A stretch of DNA of 64,000 nt from Axinella damicornis (GCA_963931865.1 OZ007517.1:9372038-9436037); one strand, 5' to 3'; counted from the first letter of the stretch, positions 48,879 to 62,801 are shown. Notes: generated by a model from the letters alone, not told the origin. Program-made: numbers and translations.

Positions 48879-51800
48879 ACGTCCACTTCGCGTCCACCTC
48901 CACCTGACGTCACTCATGTGATGAATGATACCAGTCCTTCCACGTTTTTCACCGCCCTTCCACATCCGTGTATTATTGTCAACGCAAACCGAAAAACAGA
49001 AAAAACGGGGTAGGCCTGGGAACAAGGCTAGTGGAAGACCCTAACTCGCCACCACAGTGAGTTTCAGCACAATATTATACGTACATTTGGGTCAGTGCAC
49101 GACGGCGATCACAGCAATGTAGTCAGAATCTTCATATTTCCTGCGAACTGTGAGGTTTGATTATTTGACGTCATCACTACGTGGTACAATTTTTCCCCTA
49201 GCAGGAGTGTAACTACACAATGTTTGTGCATGCTGGTGTACACTGCCAGTAGCATGCTACAAAATGGAAATGGCCTTCCCAAATATGGATTGTAGGAAGT
49301 GGCTCACTCTCAGCAATAGCTAGCTGTGCAATAAGTTTGTTGTTGTTGTTGTTTGAAGAAGTAAGGGATCCTTAATTTGATTAGACACACTTCAAAGGCT
49401 TTGTATACCAATATATCCTGGGTACATTATGCAGTGACAGTGCAAGTAGCTAGCAGTGGACCCCTGTTAAGGAACACCCCTGAATTAGTGACGCCTTGGT
49501 TCAGGAGATTATAATCCCATAATCAACTTCATATTATGATATTTTCCTCAGTAAAGATGACAGCACATTTTGATCCCAAGTTGTCTGTACAGTATTAAGG
49601 GTGCAGTGAGGATCCCAATGAGCTGGCATACAAGTATTATTAGCTCTGTTGGCCTATGTATGTGGCTAGCTGCATTTATATATCTTCTCATGATAATTTT
49701 GTTGATGCAGACCTTCCAGTGATTGTAAGTGGAGACAAGTTGGCCTATCTGGAGCCTCAGGAGAAGATATGGCGTGGGGAATCAGGACAGTCCTATCCCA
49801 TTCGAGAAATTTGTGCACAAAACAGATTTGATAGTCTAACACCATTTGAGGGTGTAGCCGGATTTTCTTCTCAAGCAGGAATCTATCCAGGCACACTCTT
49901 TCGTTTCCCGCTACGTAATGTCACTTCTGATCTTTCTGAAAATCTCTACACAATTCAGACGTTGCGAGACCTGCTTGTTGCCATCAGAGAAGAAGCAAAG
50001 TTCTTGCTTCTTTTCCTCCGCTCTGTTCAAGAGATTGAGGTCTATGAAATATCACAGAATGGGCAGCAAATGCCATCATTTCAAGTAGCAATACAAGAAA
50101 AAGATGTCATAGCCCGCAAGCGGAAGGATTTCATGGTAAAACTGCAAGCAGCCAGTGCTCAGGCAAGGCCACCACCATACTGCATCACTAGGTCAATACA
50201 CCTGGTGACAGATTTCCATGTGAAAGTAACTGATCACTCCTGTCATTCTGCAGCAGTCAGCCACTGGCTGGTTGCTAACCAGGTGGGCTCACAGAATCAA
50301 AGTGCTCTTGACTCTGCTGCAAATCAGCATGTTTTCCCTTGGGTGGGAACAGCACTGGAGCTAAACCGTGGCTCAAGCTCTCCCACTTCTCCAGGTGGGC
50401 GCATCTTCTGCTTTCTTCCCATGCCAACTGAAGCTTCTTCCTCACTTCCTGTGCATGTCAATGGCACCTTTGGCCTAAACGATGATCGCAGAACTCTCAA
50501 ATGGCCGGGTACTGAGAGAAAGAATGATCCTGCAGCTGACTGGAACAAGACACTGGTAAGTGAGCTCCTCCCCCCATGCTATGCCCGACTGCTTATGGAA
50601 GCCAAGAAACATCTTCGCCCAGAGCAGTTTTACGAAGCCTGGCCCAGAGCAGATGTGGTGAAGACCACAACCTGGGAGGGCCTTCTGCTTCCCTTGTTCA
50701 CCCAACTTTTTAGGCAGGCAGTATTTTGGACACAAACAGACGCATTGAAAGTTGCAGGAGAGTGGATCACCACAAAGGATAGTTCATTCATCCCAAAGGG
50801 CAGCAAAGTTGCACCTGTTGTTTGTAATGTCCTCTCACAATGTGGGATCAAACTAGTCAACATTCCTCCCAGCATCTGGAGTGCCCTGTCCCATTCCAGA
50901 ACAAGCATTTCAGAAGTATCTCCAAAGTTTGCCCGTGCACAGCTCAAGAAACATCTCCAGAGCTACTGCTCAATTGATGAGATTGGAAAGCTAGAGCTTC
51001 TCAGGTACTGTTTGTCTGACAAGCAGTACAGAGAACTTTCTGGACTTGCCCTCCTTCCACTAGCAGATCATACATTCGTTGCTTTTGATGTTCGCTACCG
51101 GCAGTCCCAATACTGTCGGTACCTTTGCACTTCAGAGTGCCCTCGCTATCTGCTTCCAAATTTGGACAACATGTTGGTTGATTTACCACATGATCCAGAT
51201 CTCTCAAGGAGCCTGAGTGAGGTGGCTGATCAACAAATCACACAGCTGACGAAGTTAACGGTTGACAAGGTAGCAGAACTCATCCCTTCAGCCATGCCTG
51301 CTGAGTGGAGATATCAGAAAATAGTCACTCTTCCACATAGCCGCTTCCCATCTGATTGGTTCCAGCTGTTTTGGCAGTGGGTGCGAAACAAATCTCTCAA
51401 GTTTTTTTCTGGTAAGTTCATGATTCCACTCAGCCATAGCAGCCAGCAGGGTGGTATGAGCTTTCGGGTTACTCAGCTCAATGCAAACTCAGCAGTGGTG
51501 TATATGTCTCAGCCTGCAAGTCCCACACTACTGGCAGCATTGGACAAGCTGAAGGTTGCCTATAGCAAGGTAACAGACTTTCCTTACCTCCAGCATCAAG
51601 AACTCACCTATTACATGAAACAGTTCAATCCTGCTGGTATCCTAGATGCAACTACGCTTTCCACCTCTGAACTGCAGAGGGTTTCTATGACATCAGAGGA
51701 AGCATGCAGTCTTCGAGAGTTACTCTCTTCAGGGCCAAGCTCTGCTCTGAGCCAGAGACAGTCTACTATTCAACATCTTCCTATCTTTGCTACTGGGCAA

Positions 51801-54800
51801 AACTCCAGCAGCATTCTTTACTCGGTAACAACTCTCATGCATTCCTCACTTCTCCGGATGGCAGTTGTAGAGCCTGAAAACACAGTTGTCAGTGCAGTAC
51901 ATCTACCTTCCAACCTTCTCCTGTTCACTCGTGACTACCACCAGTTGCAACTTCTCAAGTGTTTGAGAAGCATTGTTGCTTTTCCTAGCAATATTGACTT
52001 CATCACTGACCACCTCATCCCTCTAATTCACAGAAGAGTTTTCCCAGACCATTTGTTGGATGGTGTCATGCAAGAAATCCTGGACATGTTCCAGGTCCTA
52101 GTCTCAAGAGCTCCCTACGGGAGACAACAGAAGTTAGTTTCTGCACTTCAAAGCCTCCCATTCCTCAGAACACATTCTAGAACTCGAAAGTGCCCGCAGG
52201 AACTCTTTGATCCTTCTATTCAGCAACTGCGTGAGCTGTTCAAGAATGAGTCAGTATTTCCCACCTCACCATTCAGTGAGCAAAAGTACATTCAGCATTT
52301 GAGGAGCTGTGGCTTGCGCACCTCTGTAAAGCCACAGGAAATTGTGGACATCATTTGTGCCATCAGCACCTCAGCAGACACGTATCCACAGTCAGTTGAC
52401 AGCACTAAACTCTCTCGTTGTAAAGCTGTCCTCAAGTATCTGAGTGATTGCGAGTCTCATAAACTTTCTGAAAGCGTCACCGTCTCATATCTGTGGAGAT
52501 CCTACACATGCCCCTTTTCAACAGCTTTAAATAAGTTGGCAACAGACAAAAGCTGGCTGCCAATTCGCTCATCTCCTCCTACAGAAGACTACCCTTCTTG
52601 CTTGGACTGGAAGGGGAGGGGCTTTGACTCCCACTTCATTTCACTAAGTAGCTCGAGCTCAGTTTTCATCCCAAATCCTGACAACTGTAACACCTTACCA
52701 CTAGTAGTTGGTTCGCAGGTGTACCTACTAGACTATACCCTCCCTGCCAGAATTACACGGATCTTCACCACTGGAGATATTGTGCAACACACCTTGGCAC
52801 ACTTTCAAGAAGTGATTCGCTGCCAGGAAGAGATTTCTGCTGCCACAATAACCCGCATTGTTCGCCTCATTTACCAGGTTTTAAACAAGCAAAACTCTCA
52901 ACAGCTACATGGGCTAGATTCAATTCCAGAATGGATCTGGATCAGGAAACACAGCAAGTTTGTTAGACCAACTGTTGTTGCAATGAACCAGAACAGAAGC
53001 TTCAGGCACAACCTTGAGCCATACATCTATATCCTCCCGGATGGTCTCTCCCAATACTCAAATCTTTTTCATGCTTTTGGAATGAAACACAGTACTACCC
53101 AGTCACAAATCATATCAGTCCTTTCGATGATCAAAGACGGAGCACCTGACTCCGAGTGCGATGCCAGTGATGCCAGTGAAGCATGGCAGACTGTGATGAG
53201 CATCCTCAACTGGCTCACCAGAGATGGAACACAAGAACCTTCTCTAGCAGAAGAGGACACCCTCTATGTTCCAGTGGAGTCTGACAGCCAGTGGCCACAA
53301 TTAATGGAAGCCAGTGAAGTTGTCTACACAGACAACGACTTTCTCCAAGAATTCTTGGTATCAACAGATGATGGCAAAACATACACTTTTGTACACCATC
53401 GCATTCATTCCCAGATGGCCCATTACCTTGGCCTCACTCCCCTCAGTGAGCACTTGGACATTTCTGAAGACACATTTGAGGACACTGGTCAGTATGAGCC
53501 CCTCACTGTGCGACTGAAGAACATCCTCAAAGACTACAAAGATGGGCTGACCATTGTGAAAGAACTACTGCAGAATGCAGACGATGCTGAGGCTACTGAG
53601 GTCAACATTTGCTATGATGCTCGCCAGCACACTGTAAAACCTAGGTCTCTATTCTTTCCAGGGATGCATGATTGCCATGGACCAGCACTGGTTGTTCATA
53701 ACAATGCAACCTTTTCCAACGATGACTTCACTGACATAACGAAGTTGGCAGCAGCAACAAAAGCAAGCAAACCTCTGAAAATTGGGAAGTTTGGTGTTGG
53801 ATTTTGCTCAGTATATCACGTCACTGATATCCCTTCCTTCGTGAGCCAACAAACTCTGTGCATCTTTGACCCCACCTTGAGCTACCTCAAGAAAGAAATC
53901 AAGAATCCTGGAAGGCCAGGTAAGAAGGTCAAATTCACCTCAAGGTTTATTGCTTCCTCATCACAGCTGGTTCCATATGCTGGCCTCTTTGGCTTTAATC
54001 CGAAGGAGCCCTACAGTGGAACTATGTTCAGATTTCCCTTCCGTACCTCAGCCAGTGAGCTGAGTGGTACCTTGTACACTGAAGCAACCATCAGAGATCT
54101 GATTACCAACATCAAGAATTGTAGCTCCAAACTTATCCTTTTTCTCCAGCACATCAAACGCATCACTTTCAGTCGAATTGACCAAGGTGAACAAACCCCC
54201 ACAGTCCTGTTACAAATTACCAAGGAATCGGTGGAGTCCATCTCTGGAACATTAGCTGAAATTAAGAAGCTAAGATGTTTGGATGAGCGATCTTCACAAG
54301 CTCATGAAGACAGTTGGCTCATAGCCACCCACAATGATTCCATTCATATGGAGAGAGCCACTGCGTCTGTTGCTTGTTTACTGGAAGTAACTTCCCCCAG
54401 TCAGGGCTACAATGTAATGAAAATAGAGGGCGAATTATTCTGCTTCCTGCCCTTAGCCCAAAAGACTGGACTTCCCGTGCATGTGAGCAGTAACTTTGCA
54501 GTGATCAACAACCGGAGAGGTATCTGGACAACGGATGAATCATCCACAAATGATTCTGAAGTGCAGTGGAACTTGTCCCTCATGCAAAATGTGATTCCCA
54601 AGGCATACCACACTCTGTTGGCGTCACTCCAGGAAGGTCACTGCCAGGGAAAACTCGGAGAGTATGCGTTCTATTCCCTTTGGCCACTAGAAGCAAACCT
54701 TACCCGGCACAATCCCTGGGTTCATGCTGTACACAAACTCTACGGTGAAGCAATATCATCAAGCAGACTGTTCTATTCTGTGCCCTCTAGTCAATGGTTG

Positions 54801-57800
54801 ACCCTCCTTGAAAGCAAATTCCTTGCACCTGGGATTCTGTGCCAGTCAGCCACTGATACCACCGTCCTGGATTGTGTGCTTGCAGTTGTTACTCATCTGA
54901 GACTTCTTCTTGTTGACCTTCCCAGCAAGTACCACGTCCACCTCAGCCTCAGTAGCTCTACCATCACCGAGGAGGAATTCATCAAGCTCTTCTTTGAACA
55001 TATAACCTCCTTCAGTGAGATCCAGCAAAGTCGAAATGAGGTCCTGCAGTTCATGCTTGAAGTGTATGCTGTTGGACTTGATAGAGTTCAAACAAGCCGA
55101 ATGGACTACATGCAGAAATACCTCACCTACCACCCATGCATACCTTGTACTCCTGATGGAACCCAACTGAAAATGTGTTCTCAGGTTGTCGACCCTCATA
55201 CGGAGTTTGCCAAACTCTTTGACTCAGCAGAGGGTATGTTCCCCATCCAGCAATTCAGTGATGGACACCTTGTAGATACTGCAATGATGGAACTTGGAAT
55301 CATTAGTGAAAACATTCCTTGGAGCCTAGTAATTGATCGTGCAGAGACTGTCGCACAGCTCTATCATGCTGACAGAACAAAGGCACTGAAACGTGTGCAA
55401 CTAATTTTGAAGTGCATTGAGTCGAATTCTAAAGGCAAACAAGCCAAGCAAGAAGCAATAGCTTTAAGTGCAGTTCGGTTCCTCCCAGTCTTGAAGAAAC
55501 CAGTGGACTATCCTTTGCCATGGTTTGGTGAGGGCCATCAGCTTCTCAGTGGGAAGGAGCTAATGATGAAAGGAGCGACAACCTACCGACTTTCTCTTCA
55601 GACTTCAGAGACTAACATCAACATAGCTGGCTCTCAAGTAGCATTCGTGAATGAATCAAGAACAGACGAGGGTGGATCCAACTACATAAATCAGAAAACC
55701 AGAGAAATCCTTCAATTGCGAATTTCTCCATCATGTCAGGAGGTTACAAGCCACCTGAAACTGCTGATCACTGAATTCAAGTCAAGGCAACCCAGCCCTC
55801 AACTGGTGAAGTGGGCTGATCGTATTTGCCGGCAAGCATATGAATTCCTTGATGGGCAGATACAGCAACAAAAGAATACCGATCAAGATACCGATCAAGC
55901 ATCACAGCCACTTGATTTACAAGAACTGCAAGGTCTTCCATGTGTGTGGACTGGCAAAAAATTCATTGAAATCCAAGCTGTTGCTAGAAGATGGAAGCTG
56001 GAAGGACCGTACCTCTATCCTGTACCATCCAGCCTAGGCTTTAGAAAGAATCTGGTTGCATCACTGGGGATCAAGGACAGTTTCACTCCAGAGGATACTG
56101 TGGGTGTTCTGTTGCATATGAAAGACGATTTCAATGATAACCCTGTCAGTGAAGCTTGCCAAACACTGCTGAATGAACTAGTGCCCAAGCTGTACGACAT
56201 TAGCCCTGATGAATGCTCTAAACCCATCATGCTTCCAGATACATCATATGTGATGCACAAGTCCACAGATTTAGCGTTCAATGATGCCCCCTGGTGCAAA
56301 CCAGAAGAACACTATAACTTCGTACACGAGATGATTCCAAGGAACCTCGCCCTAAAGCTCAAGGTAAAACCAGTTCGGAGCAAGAAACTGGAGAAGTATG
56401 TTTCTCCAGCTGAACTCCATTTCAGGGGGGTTCCATTCGGCCAGCATGAAGAACTAACTCGGAGGATTCAAAATATCCTTAGAGAGTACCCGTTTGACAT
56501 AACAGTACTCAAAGAGCTCCTTCAGAATGCTGACGATGCCAAAGCTAAGAAGATGTGTATCATTCTTGACAAAAGGTCTCATGGCAAAGAGAGTGTGCTC
56601 TCTGAGGAATGGCAGCAACTGCAAGGTCCAGCCTTGCTTGTCTGGAATGACAGCACATTCACTGAGAAAGATGTCAAAGGAATTCAGCAGCTCGGCCTTG
56701 GAAGTAAAAGGTCTGATGCGGAATCTATTGGACAATATGGCATTGGATTTAACGTGGTCTACCATCTCACAGACTGTCCCAGTTTCATCACAGGTGGAGA
56801 GACACTCTGCATTATGGATCCTCACTGTCGATTTATCCCTGAAGCCACTTCAGAAATGCCAGGAAGAAGATTTGATGATCTGGACAGTGGTTTTTGGGAT
56901 GATTTCCCTGACCTGAAATCAGCCTATCTGCGAGGTGGACTCAAAGACTGTCCAGAAGAGTTGCTGAGTGGCTCCCTCTTTCGTTTCCCTCTCAGACACA
57001 CGAACCAATTGATGAGGTCCTCAAAGATTGTAGACCACAGTGTCAGCTACACAAGTCACCTACTTACAGCTGATAGAATGCAACATTACCTAAATCAGTG
57101 GGCTCCAAAAATGAAGCAGGCATTGCTATTTCTGAACCATGTGACAGAATTGTGCTTTTTTGTCATTGAGGACCACAAACAATTCATGCTATCACCAGCA
57201 GCAGTCTCATATGCATCTGTACCCAGACTAGTTTTAAAGCACCATTTTGAGGTTGGTATTAATGAATCAGCCCAAGAAAAGCGTGCTCATCTTCATGAAA
57301 TGATTGTGGCCTTCAAAGAAGAAAGAGGGAGTGAGCCTTGTGTAGTTCGATACCCTCTCACAATTACTGAAACCTCTCATGTACCTCCACAAACTTTCAC
57401 ACTGCAGAAAAGAGATGTACAAAAGACAGAGCAGTGGCTCATTCAACAGGGCATTGGTGATTTGGAAGATAAACAACAAACTTGGAAATACATCTCCCAG
57501 GTCAAGCCCAAACATGGCATAGCTGCACCTCTTGGCTCACAAGAACACCTCAAGGCATTCCGTGGTGATGTATTCTGCTTTCTTCCTCTCCCAGTAAGTT
57601 GTGACCTCCCAGTACATGTGAATGCTCACTTCATCCTCGATGCTTCTCGCAGAAACATCTGGAAGTCAACGGTTCCAGGTGAGGTTGATAACAAATCAAG
57701 GTGGAATGAGAACCTTCTCAAGGCAATATCTTCTTCATATGCTAACTTCCTAATGGAAGCCCACAGCCATTACTTCAAGTCAGGACCCTACAGTGATCTG

Positions 57801-60800
57801 AGCAAGCTCCGAACTGATAGTTTGTGCTACTACAGTGTCTTCCCAAACTGGTCTAAGGGACTTGAGGGGGACAGGCCAGTTCCAGAAGGGCCATGGCGTA
57901 AACTGGCAGAAGATATCTACAGAAAGCTAGCTAGCAACAATGCAAGCGTGCTTGTAACAATTGAGTCTGTGTCCTCAGATCCCTCTGTTGTAGCTCAAGT
58001 GCAAGAGGCAGCCTCAGGGCCAGGTGTACAATACACAGCAAAGTGGCACCCATTGAAAAACCCAAAATGCCCATCTCTTCAGATTTATTTCTGTGCAAAA
58101 GGACTTGGTGATGATGAAACGTCACTTAAGCCTATCCTGGAACGTATTGGGATGAAAATTACTTGTGCACCACTGAGAATCAGGAACCACTTCCACACCG
58201 TAGAGTGTGATCTACCTGAAACTTCCCCCTCTTCTGTGTATGATTATTACACACACTTCAGTGGACAGGCCAGTCCAAATGGTGAATTCCCATGTGCTGT
58301 TGAAGCAACTGCTTTTCACACAGTTGCAGCTTTCAAAGCATTCAGTCAGTACCTTCTCCTGCCTTGTGAATCATCGACCACAGAGGAGTTTCCCAAGCCT
58401 CCTTTTGGCTACCCACTCCTCCTCACTGCAGATGGTCAGCTTAGAAACTTTGATGAAGGGAATAAAGTAATTTCCTCACAGTATTCCCAACTCTTCCCTC
58501 AAAGTCTTGAGAAATTTCTACACCCAGAACTTCTGGATGTGAAGTATAGCACTAGCTACTTCTTTTCTTCAGACTTCGGTAGCTCTGTAGTAGTTCAAGA
58601 CATCTTGTCCAAAGCTCTTCCACCTGCATTACAAGCCACACATGTGCTCACTGCTGATAAGCACATGTCCAAGTCCATGCTCAACGCACTATGGGCCTGC
58701 TTTTCCAATGACCAAACATTCTATGCATACTTGGAGAACATACTAAAGCACTGGTCTTTGCTACCAAGCACCAATAACCAGTTGTTCTCATCAACAAACC
58801 TGATTCTTCCCGTCCTTCCACCACATTCTGACCCAACTTCTCTCTTGCCAAAGAGCTATCAGTTCTCTGCCGTCTGCAAAGTGCTGCACCACCTAGGAAT
58901 GCCCTTTCTAGCAACTGACATTGTGGTGAACCAAGGTGCTGTGCAAAGTTACTGCCCACAGCTCAGTAATCATAAGCGCATACTGACCAACTTGTACCAC
59001 CTCCACCAACAAAGGGATATCTCTTCAGCAATCACAAATGATAAAGCTACCATTTTGTTAAATTACTTGCAGAATATAAATTTCCAATATCCAGTGTGCC
59101 CAGAGGAATATCGAACAAGTGTGAAAGCCCTCCCACTCTTTCTCACAATTGAAGGCAGTCTGACTTCCGTCACTGGAAAGACAGTATACATTTGGCCCAG
59201 GTATGCTTGCAAAGTTGGCTACTCCAAGTGGGTGAGTGGCATAAATGTTGTGTTTCTAGATAAAGGAGGTGCATGGGCCAAACTTGGACCATCCAATCTG
59301 GGGATTGAAGAGATACCTGAAGAAGATTTGTATATCAAATACATTTTTCCTAGTTTTACCCAGCTGAGTGAAATTGAGAGATTCCAGCACCTACAACACA
59401 TCAGGGACAGTCTGTTTGAGCTACACAAGCTCATAATGGGTTCCACACTCATGGTTTATGAGATGGGTAAATCTCTATCAATGCAGTTTACTGATACACT
59501 GAAGGCTCTTCCCTGTATTGGCCGGGAAGGTTCACAACTCATGCGTGTGAGCGAGTTCAGTACAGATGAGAAGAGAATCTTTAGCTCATTTTCTGAACAT
59601 TTCCGCTTCTTACCGGAATGTTTCACAAGCAACAACAGTGAATATCCCAAGTGGATGAAATTCTTCCATGCTATTGGACTGCGACAGACCATCACCAAGC
59701 AAGAATTTCAACATTTTTGCAGAGAAACGGCTGATGGGAAAAATTCCGAACCCAGAAAAACCTCTTCAGTTTTGGTAGATTATCTCTTCTCAAAAGAAGC
59801 AACAGAGGATGCCTGGTATGATGATTCTACTTTTGTCTCCAGTGTTTCAAGGATCCCATTCGTATGTACAGAAGATCTCCAAAAGTTTAGTTGGATTCAA
59901 CCAGTTCACCCTGCCCCTAAAACCATCAAAACAAGTCATGAAGTAGTGTATATGACTGGGTTACAAGGGGCAGCACTGTCTGAACATGGAAGCATTGTTT
60001 GGACAGTAAAAGATGTTGTGTACCTTCCTTACCAAAGAGACCTTCTTGAGAAGCTACAGGTAGTCACACAACCCAGCACTACCGATGTGATTCAAAATAT
60101 CACTGTCATTGCCAGATCTCGATTTGCAGATTTTAGTCTGTTTGACAAGTATCCTGATGACTGTAGACCTCCGAAGGGTGCAGAGGGTTTGGTACAAGTC
60201 TTGCTCCAGCACTTTGAATTCCTATTGGCAAAAGTCATCAAAGATGATGAACTCGGCCCATTGAAAGACCTTCCTTGTATTCCCGTGTATGCCACACCGC
60301 AGCACAATGTTACATCTAGGGGATGTGTGGTGCTCACAAAGCCATCCCATGTTGTCAACACTGGTGATACCGACAGGTACTTCCCTTTCTTGCATCGCAT
60401 CCCGGATGAATTGTTTGCTGTGCATCCTGTGCTTGAGAAGATTGGAGTGGAGAGTAGTCCTGGGCTGGGTCACATGAGAGTTGCCTTGGAAACTGCATTC
60501 ATTTTTTCTGAGCATGGCCAACAACCGCTTGATATCAACACCAAACGTGTAGTTCAATGTTTAATCAAGACTCTGTATACACTGTTGAAAGAGCAGAAAG
60601 TATCCAGAAAGTGCACTGTAGCAGCTGTTGAAGCAGCCTTGGATCCTCTCTACCTCCCTAGTGTAGAAGGAACACTAGTACACACCCCATCCCTACTCTA
60701 CTGTGACCGGTACAACTACAGGGGTTGCAATCTAGAGCTTACAGGTACTGGCCTGTCCCGTCTTACACTCATGACCGACCAGTGGGAGGGGATCTGCGAG

Positions 60801-62801
60801 GATGAATTCTGTGGGTACCTCCCAGAAAGTGTTACACCGAAGGGCCTTTCAAAGTGTTGCAAACAGGTGGTTCCCAAACACTACCTTGAATCAGGCATTG
60901 AAAATTCAACAGCTGCGAAATCTCTCCAGACCACACTTAGTCTTCCCAATCTTTCACAGGCTATACTAAAAGTAATCAAGCATGTCACTGGCAATGAACA
61001 ACTTTGTAATGATCTTGAACCCATCATCACACAATTTTTCCAGACCATCAGAACTTTGACTGTTCAAAACCTCAAAACTGACATCCTACTGCAGACGAAA
61101 GAACCTAATCCATTAATAGGGTCAGTAAAAGTTGACCTATACCTTCAACAAGAAGAAACATCATGGTGCTTTTACCTTGATTCCAAAATTTCAGAGAGTA
61201 GCTTTGGGTTTATGGATTCAATTGCATGCCAGTCACTAGTGGAACACTTGATTGAAGTCATCAAGTCCCAGAACACAGGATCTGATATACCCTACTCAGA
61301 ACTTCTAGAACTCCAGAGTGTGTTTTCAACTCTTCTAAGGGTACAAAAACCACAGCAGCTTCACTATGTGCTAGACAGTAAAGGAATCAACTTTAAAAGT
61401 GAAGACGTTCACTTTGAGTCAGATGTTACTCTCAAACGTGGGAGACCCATACCAGAATCATGGCATCACCGTCTTGACCAAGGTATCAACAATCTTTTCC
61501 ACCCAGAGGAGTGGGTGGGTTATGAGGATGGAGAAGACCACTTTGTATTTGCACAGGTTATCCACCAAGTGGTGAAGGATGATGGTGCTAGCAGTCACGA
61601 AATGGGATCTTGCATTCGAATGAGATACAAAATCTATGCAAGTAAGGATGATGAGGAAGGGAAGGAAGTCAGTGCATTGAATCTTTACAAATTCCTCCGA
61701 GGAGCAAAAGCTGGAGTAAGGGAGGAAAGGGTTAAAGGGATGGTACCATATGAAGGAGCAACTGACGGCAGTCAGCCTAGACATGAAGCAAAGGAGGAGG
61801 TTGACCTCAAAAGCATCAAGAAGCAGCTTTGCAAGGAGCTCCAAGAGATCTGGAAACTGCCTCAAAGTGAAAAGACTAAGGCAATTCGAAGGCTTTACCT
61901 CAAGTGGCATCCTGACAAAAACCCAGACAGACCTGAACTGGCTGAAGAGGTGTTCAAGTTTCTAATAAGCCAGATTGAACGTTTGGAACAGGGTCTACCC
62001 CTTCTCGATCCTGATGAGCCTACAACAGGGGGCCCCTCTCCACATGCACAAAGGGGCTTTCAGTCACAGTGGCACTCCTACTTCAGAACATGGGACAGTG
62101 AGCACCATTTTAGAGCTAGAGGAGGTGGAAGGGGGGGAGGAAGAGGTAGACATGGTGGAAGTAGAGGGCTAGACAGTAAAAGAATCAACTTTGAAAGTGA
62201 AGACATTCACTTTGAGTCAGATGCTACTCCCAAACTTGGGAGACCCATACCAGAATCATGGCATTATCGTCTTGACCAGGATATCAACAACCTTTTCCAC
62301 CCAGAGGAGTGGGTGGGTTATGAGGATGGAGAAGGCTACTTTGTATTTGCACAGGTTATCCATCCAGTCATGAAGGATGATGGTGCTAGCAGTCACGATA
62401 TGGGATCTCGCATTCGAATGCGATACAAAATCTACACCAGTGAGGACGATGAGGAAGGGAAGGAAGTCAGTGCGTTGGATCTTTACAAATTCCTCCGAGG
62501 AACAAAAGCTGGAGTAAGGGAGGAAACGAGTAATGTGTTGGTACCATATGAAGGAGAAACTGATGGCAGTCAGCCTAGACATGAAGCAAAGGATGAGGTT
62601 GATCTCAAGAGCATCAAGAAGCAGCTTTGCAAGGAGCTCCGAGAGATCTGGAAACTGCCTCAAAGAGAAAAGACTAAGGCAATTCGACGACTATACCTCA
62701 AGTGGCATCCTGATAAAAACCCAGACAGACCTGAACTGGCTGTAGAGGTGTTCAAGTTTCTAAAAGGCCAGATTGAACGTTACATGCATGGTCTAGATTA
62801 G
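47670..62801 (+). CDS. SACS-like: Sacsin-like protein 2 (3 SRR ATPase repeats, two J domains, no HEPN)
   Basis: Paralogue of sacsin-like 1. Core exons are 47670-47774 (or from 47644 if fused upstream), 47927-48185 and 49711-62801. They use the same exon phases as gene 1. From the ATG (MSESLTGEQFGPRRPP) it encodes 4484 aa; joined to the death-domain exons it would be 4964 aa, with a total coding length divisible by three. Three SRR/GHKL-like repeats start near residues 489 (fused numbering), 1862 and 2846 with EIIQNADDAG or ELLQNADDA and KFGIGFNSVYHIT, KFGVGFCSVYHVT or QYGIGFNVVYHLT. The C-terminus has FHPEEWVGYED plus J domain (WHPDKN near 4668), a Gly/Arg-rich linker, then a second FHPEEWVGYED plus J domain (WHPDKN near 4934), and stops. 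HEPN is absent and no remnant is seen downstream. Probable cytosolic Hsp70-linked ATPase; immune or stress signalling is conjecture. Confidence 0.92.
48554..49030. mobile_element. 477-bp MITE with ~95-bp inverted repeats and 9-bp target duplication
   Basis: Starts TAGCCTCGTTCCCAGGCC and ends with its inverted counterpart (one mismatch near the tip). Arms of about 95 bp match with few changes. Flanked by GTGGAAGAC at 48545-48553 and 49031-49039. The interior holds two long C runs (48795-48822 and 48847-48878). It sits in intron 2 of sacsin-like gene 2 and is absent from the matching intron of gene 1. Confidence 0.88.
61371..62780 (+). repeat. 798-bp in-frame tandem duplication of the J-domain module
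   Basis: Unit A (61371-61983) and unit B (62169-62780) are offset by exactly 798 nt (266 codons) and look about 90% or more identical. Each encodes LDSKGINF/LDSKRINF, the PEEWVGYED segment, an acidic linker and a complete J domain with HPD. The spacer 61984-62168 encodes a linker ending in a Gly/Arg-rich stretch (RARGGGRGGGRGRHGGSRG). Because it is recent and in frame, it is a clean case of domain gain. Confidence 0.92.
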
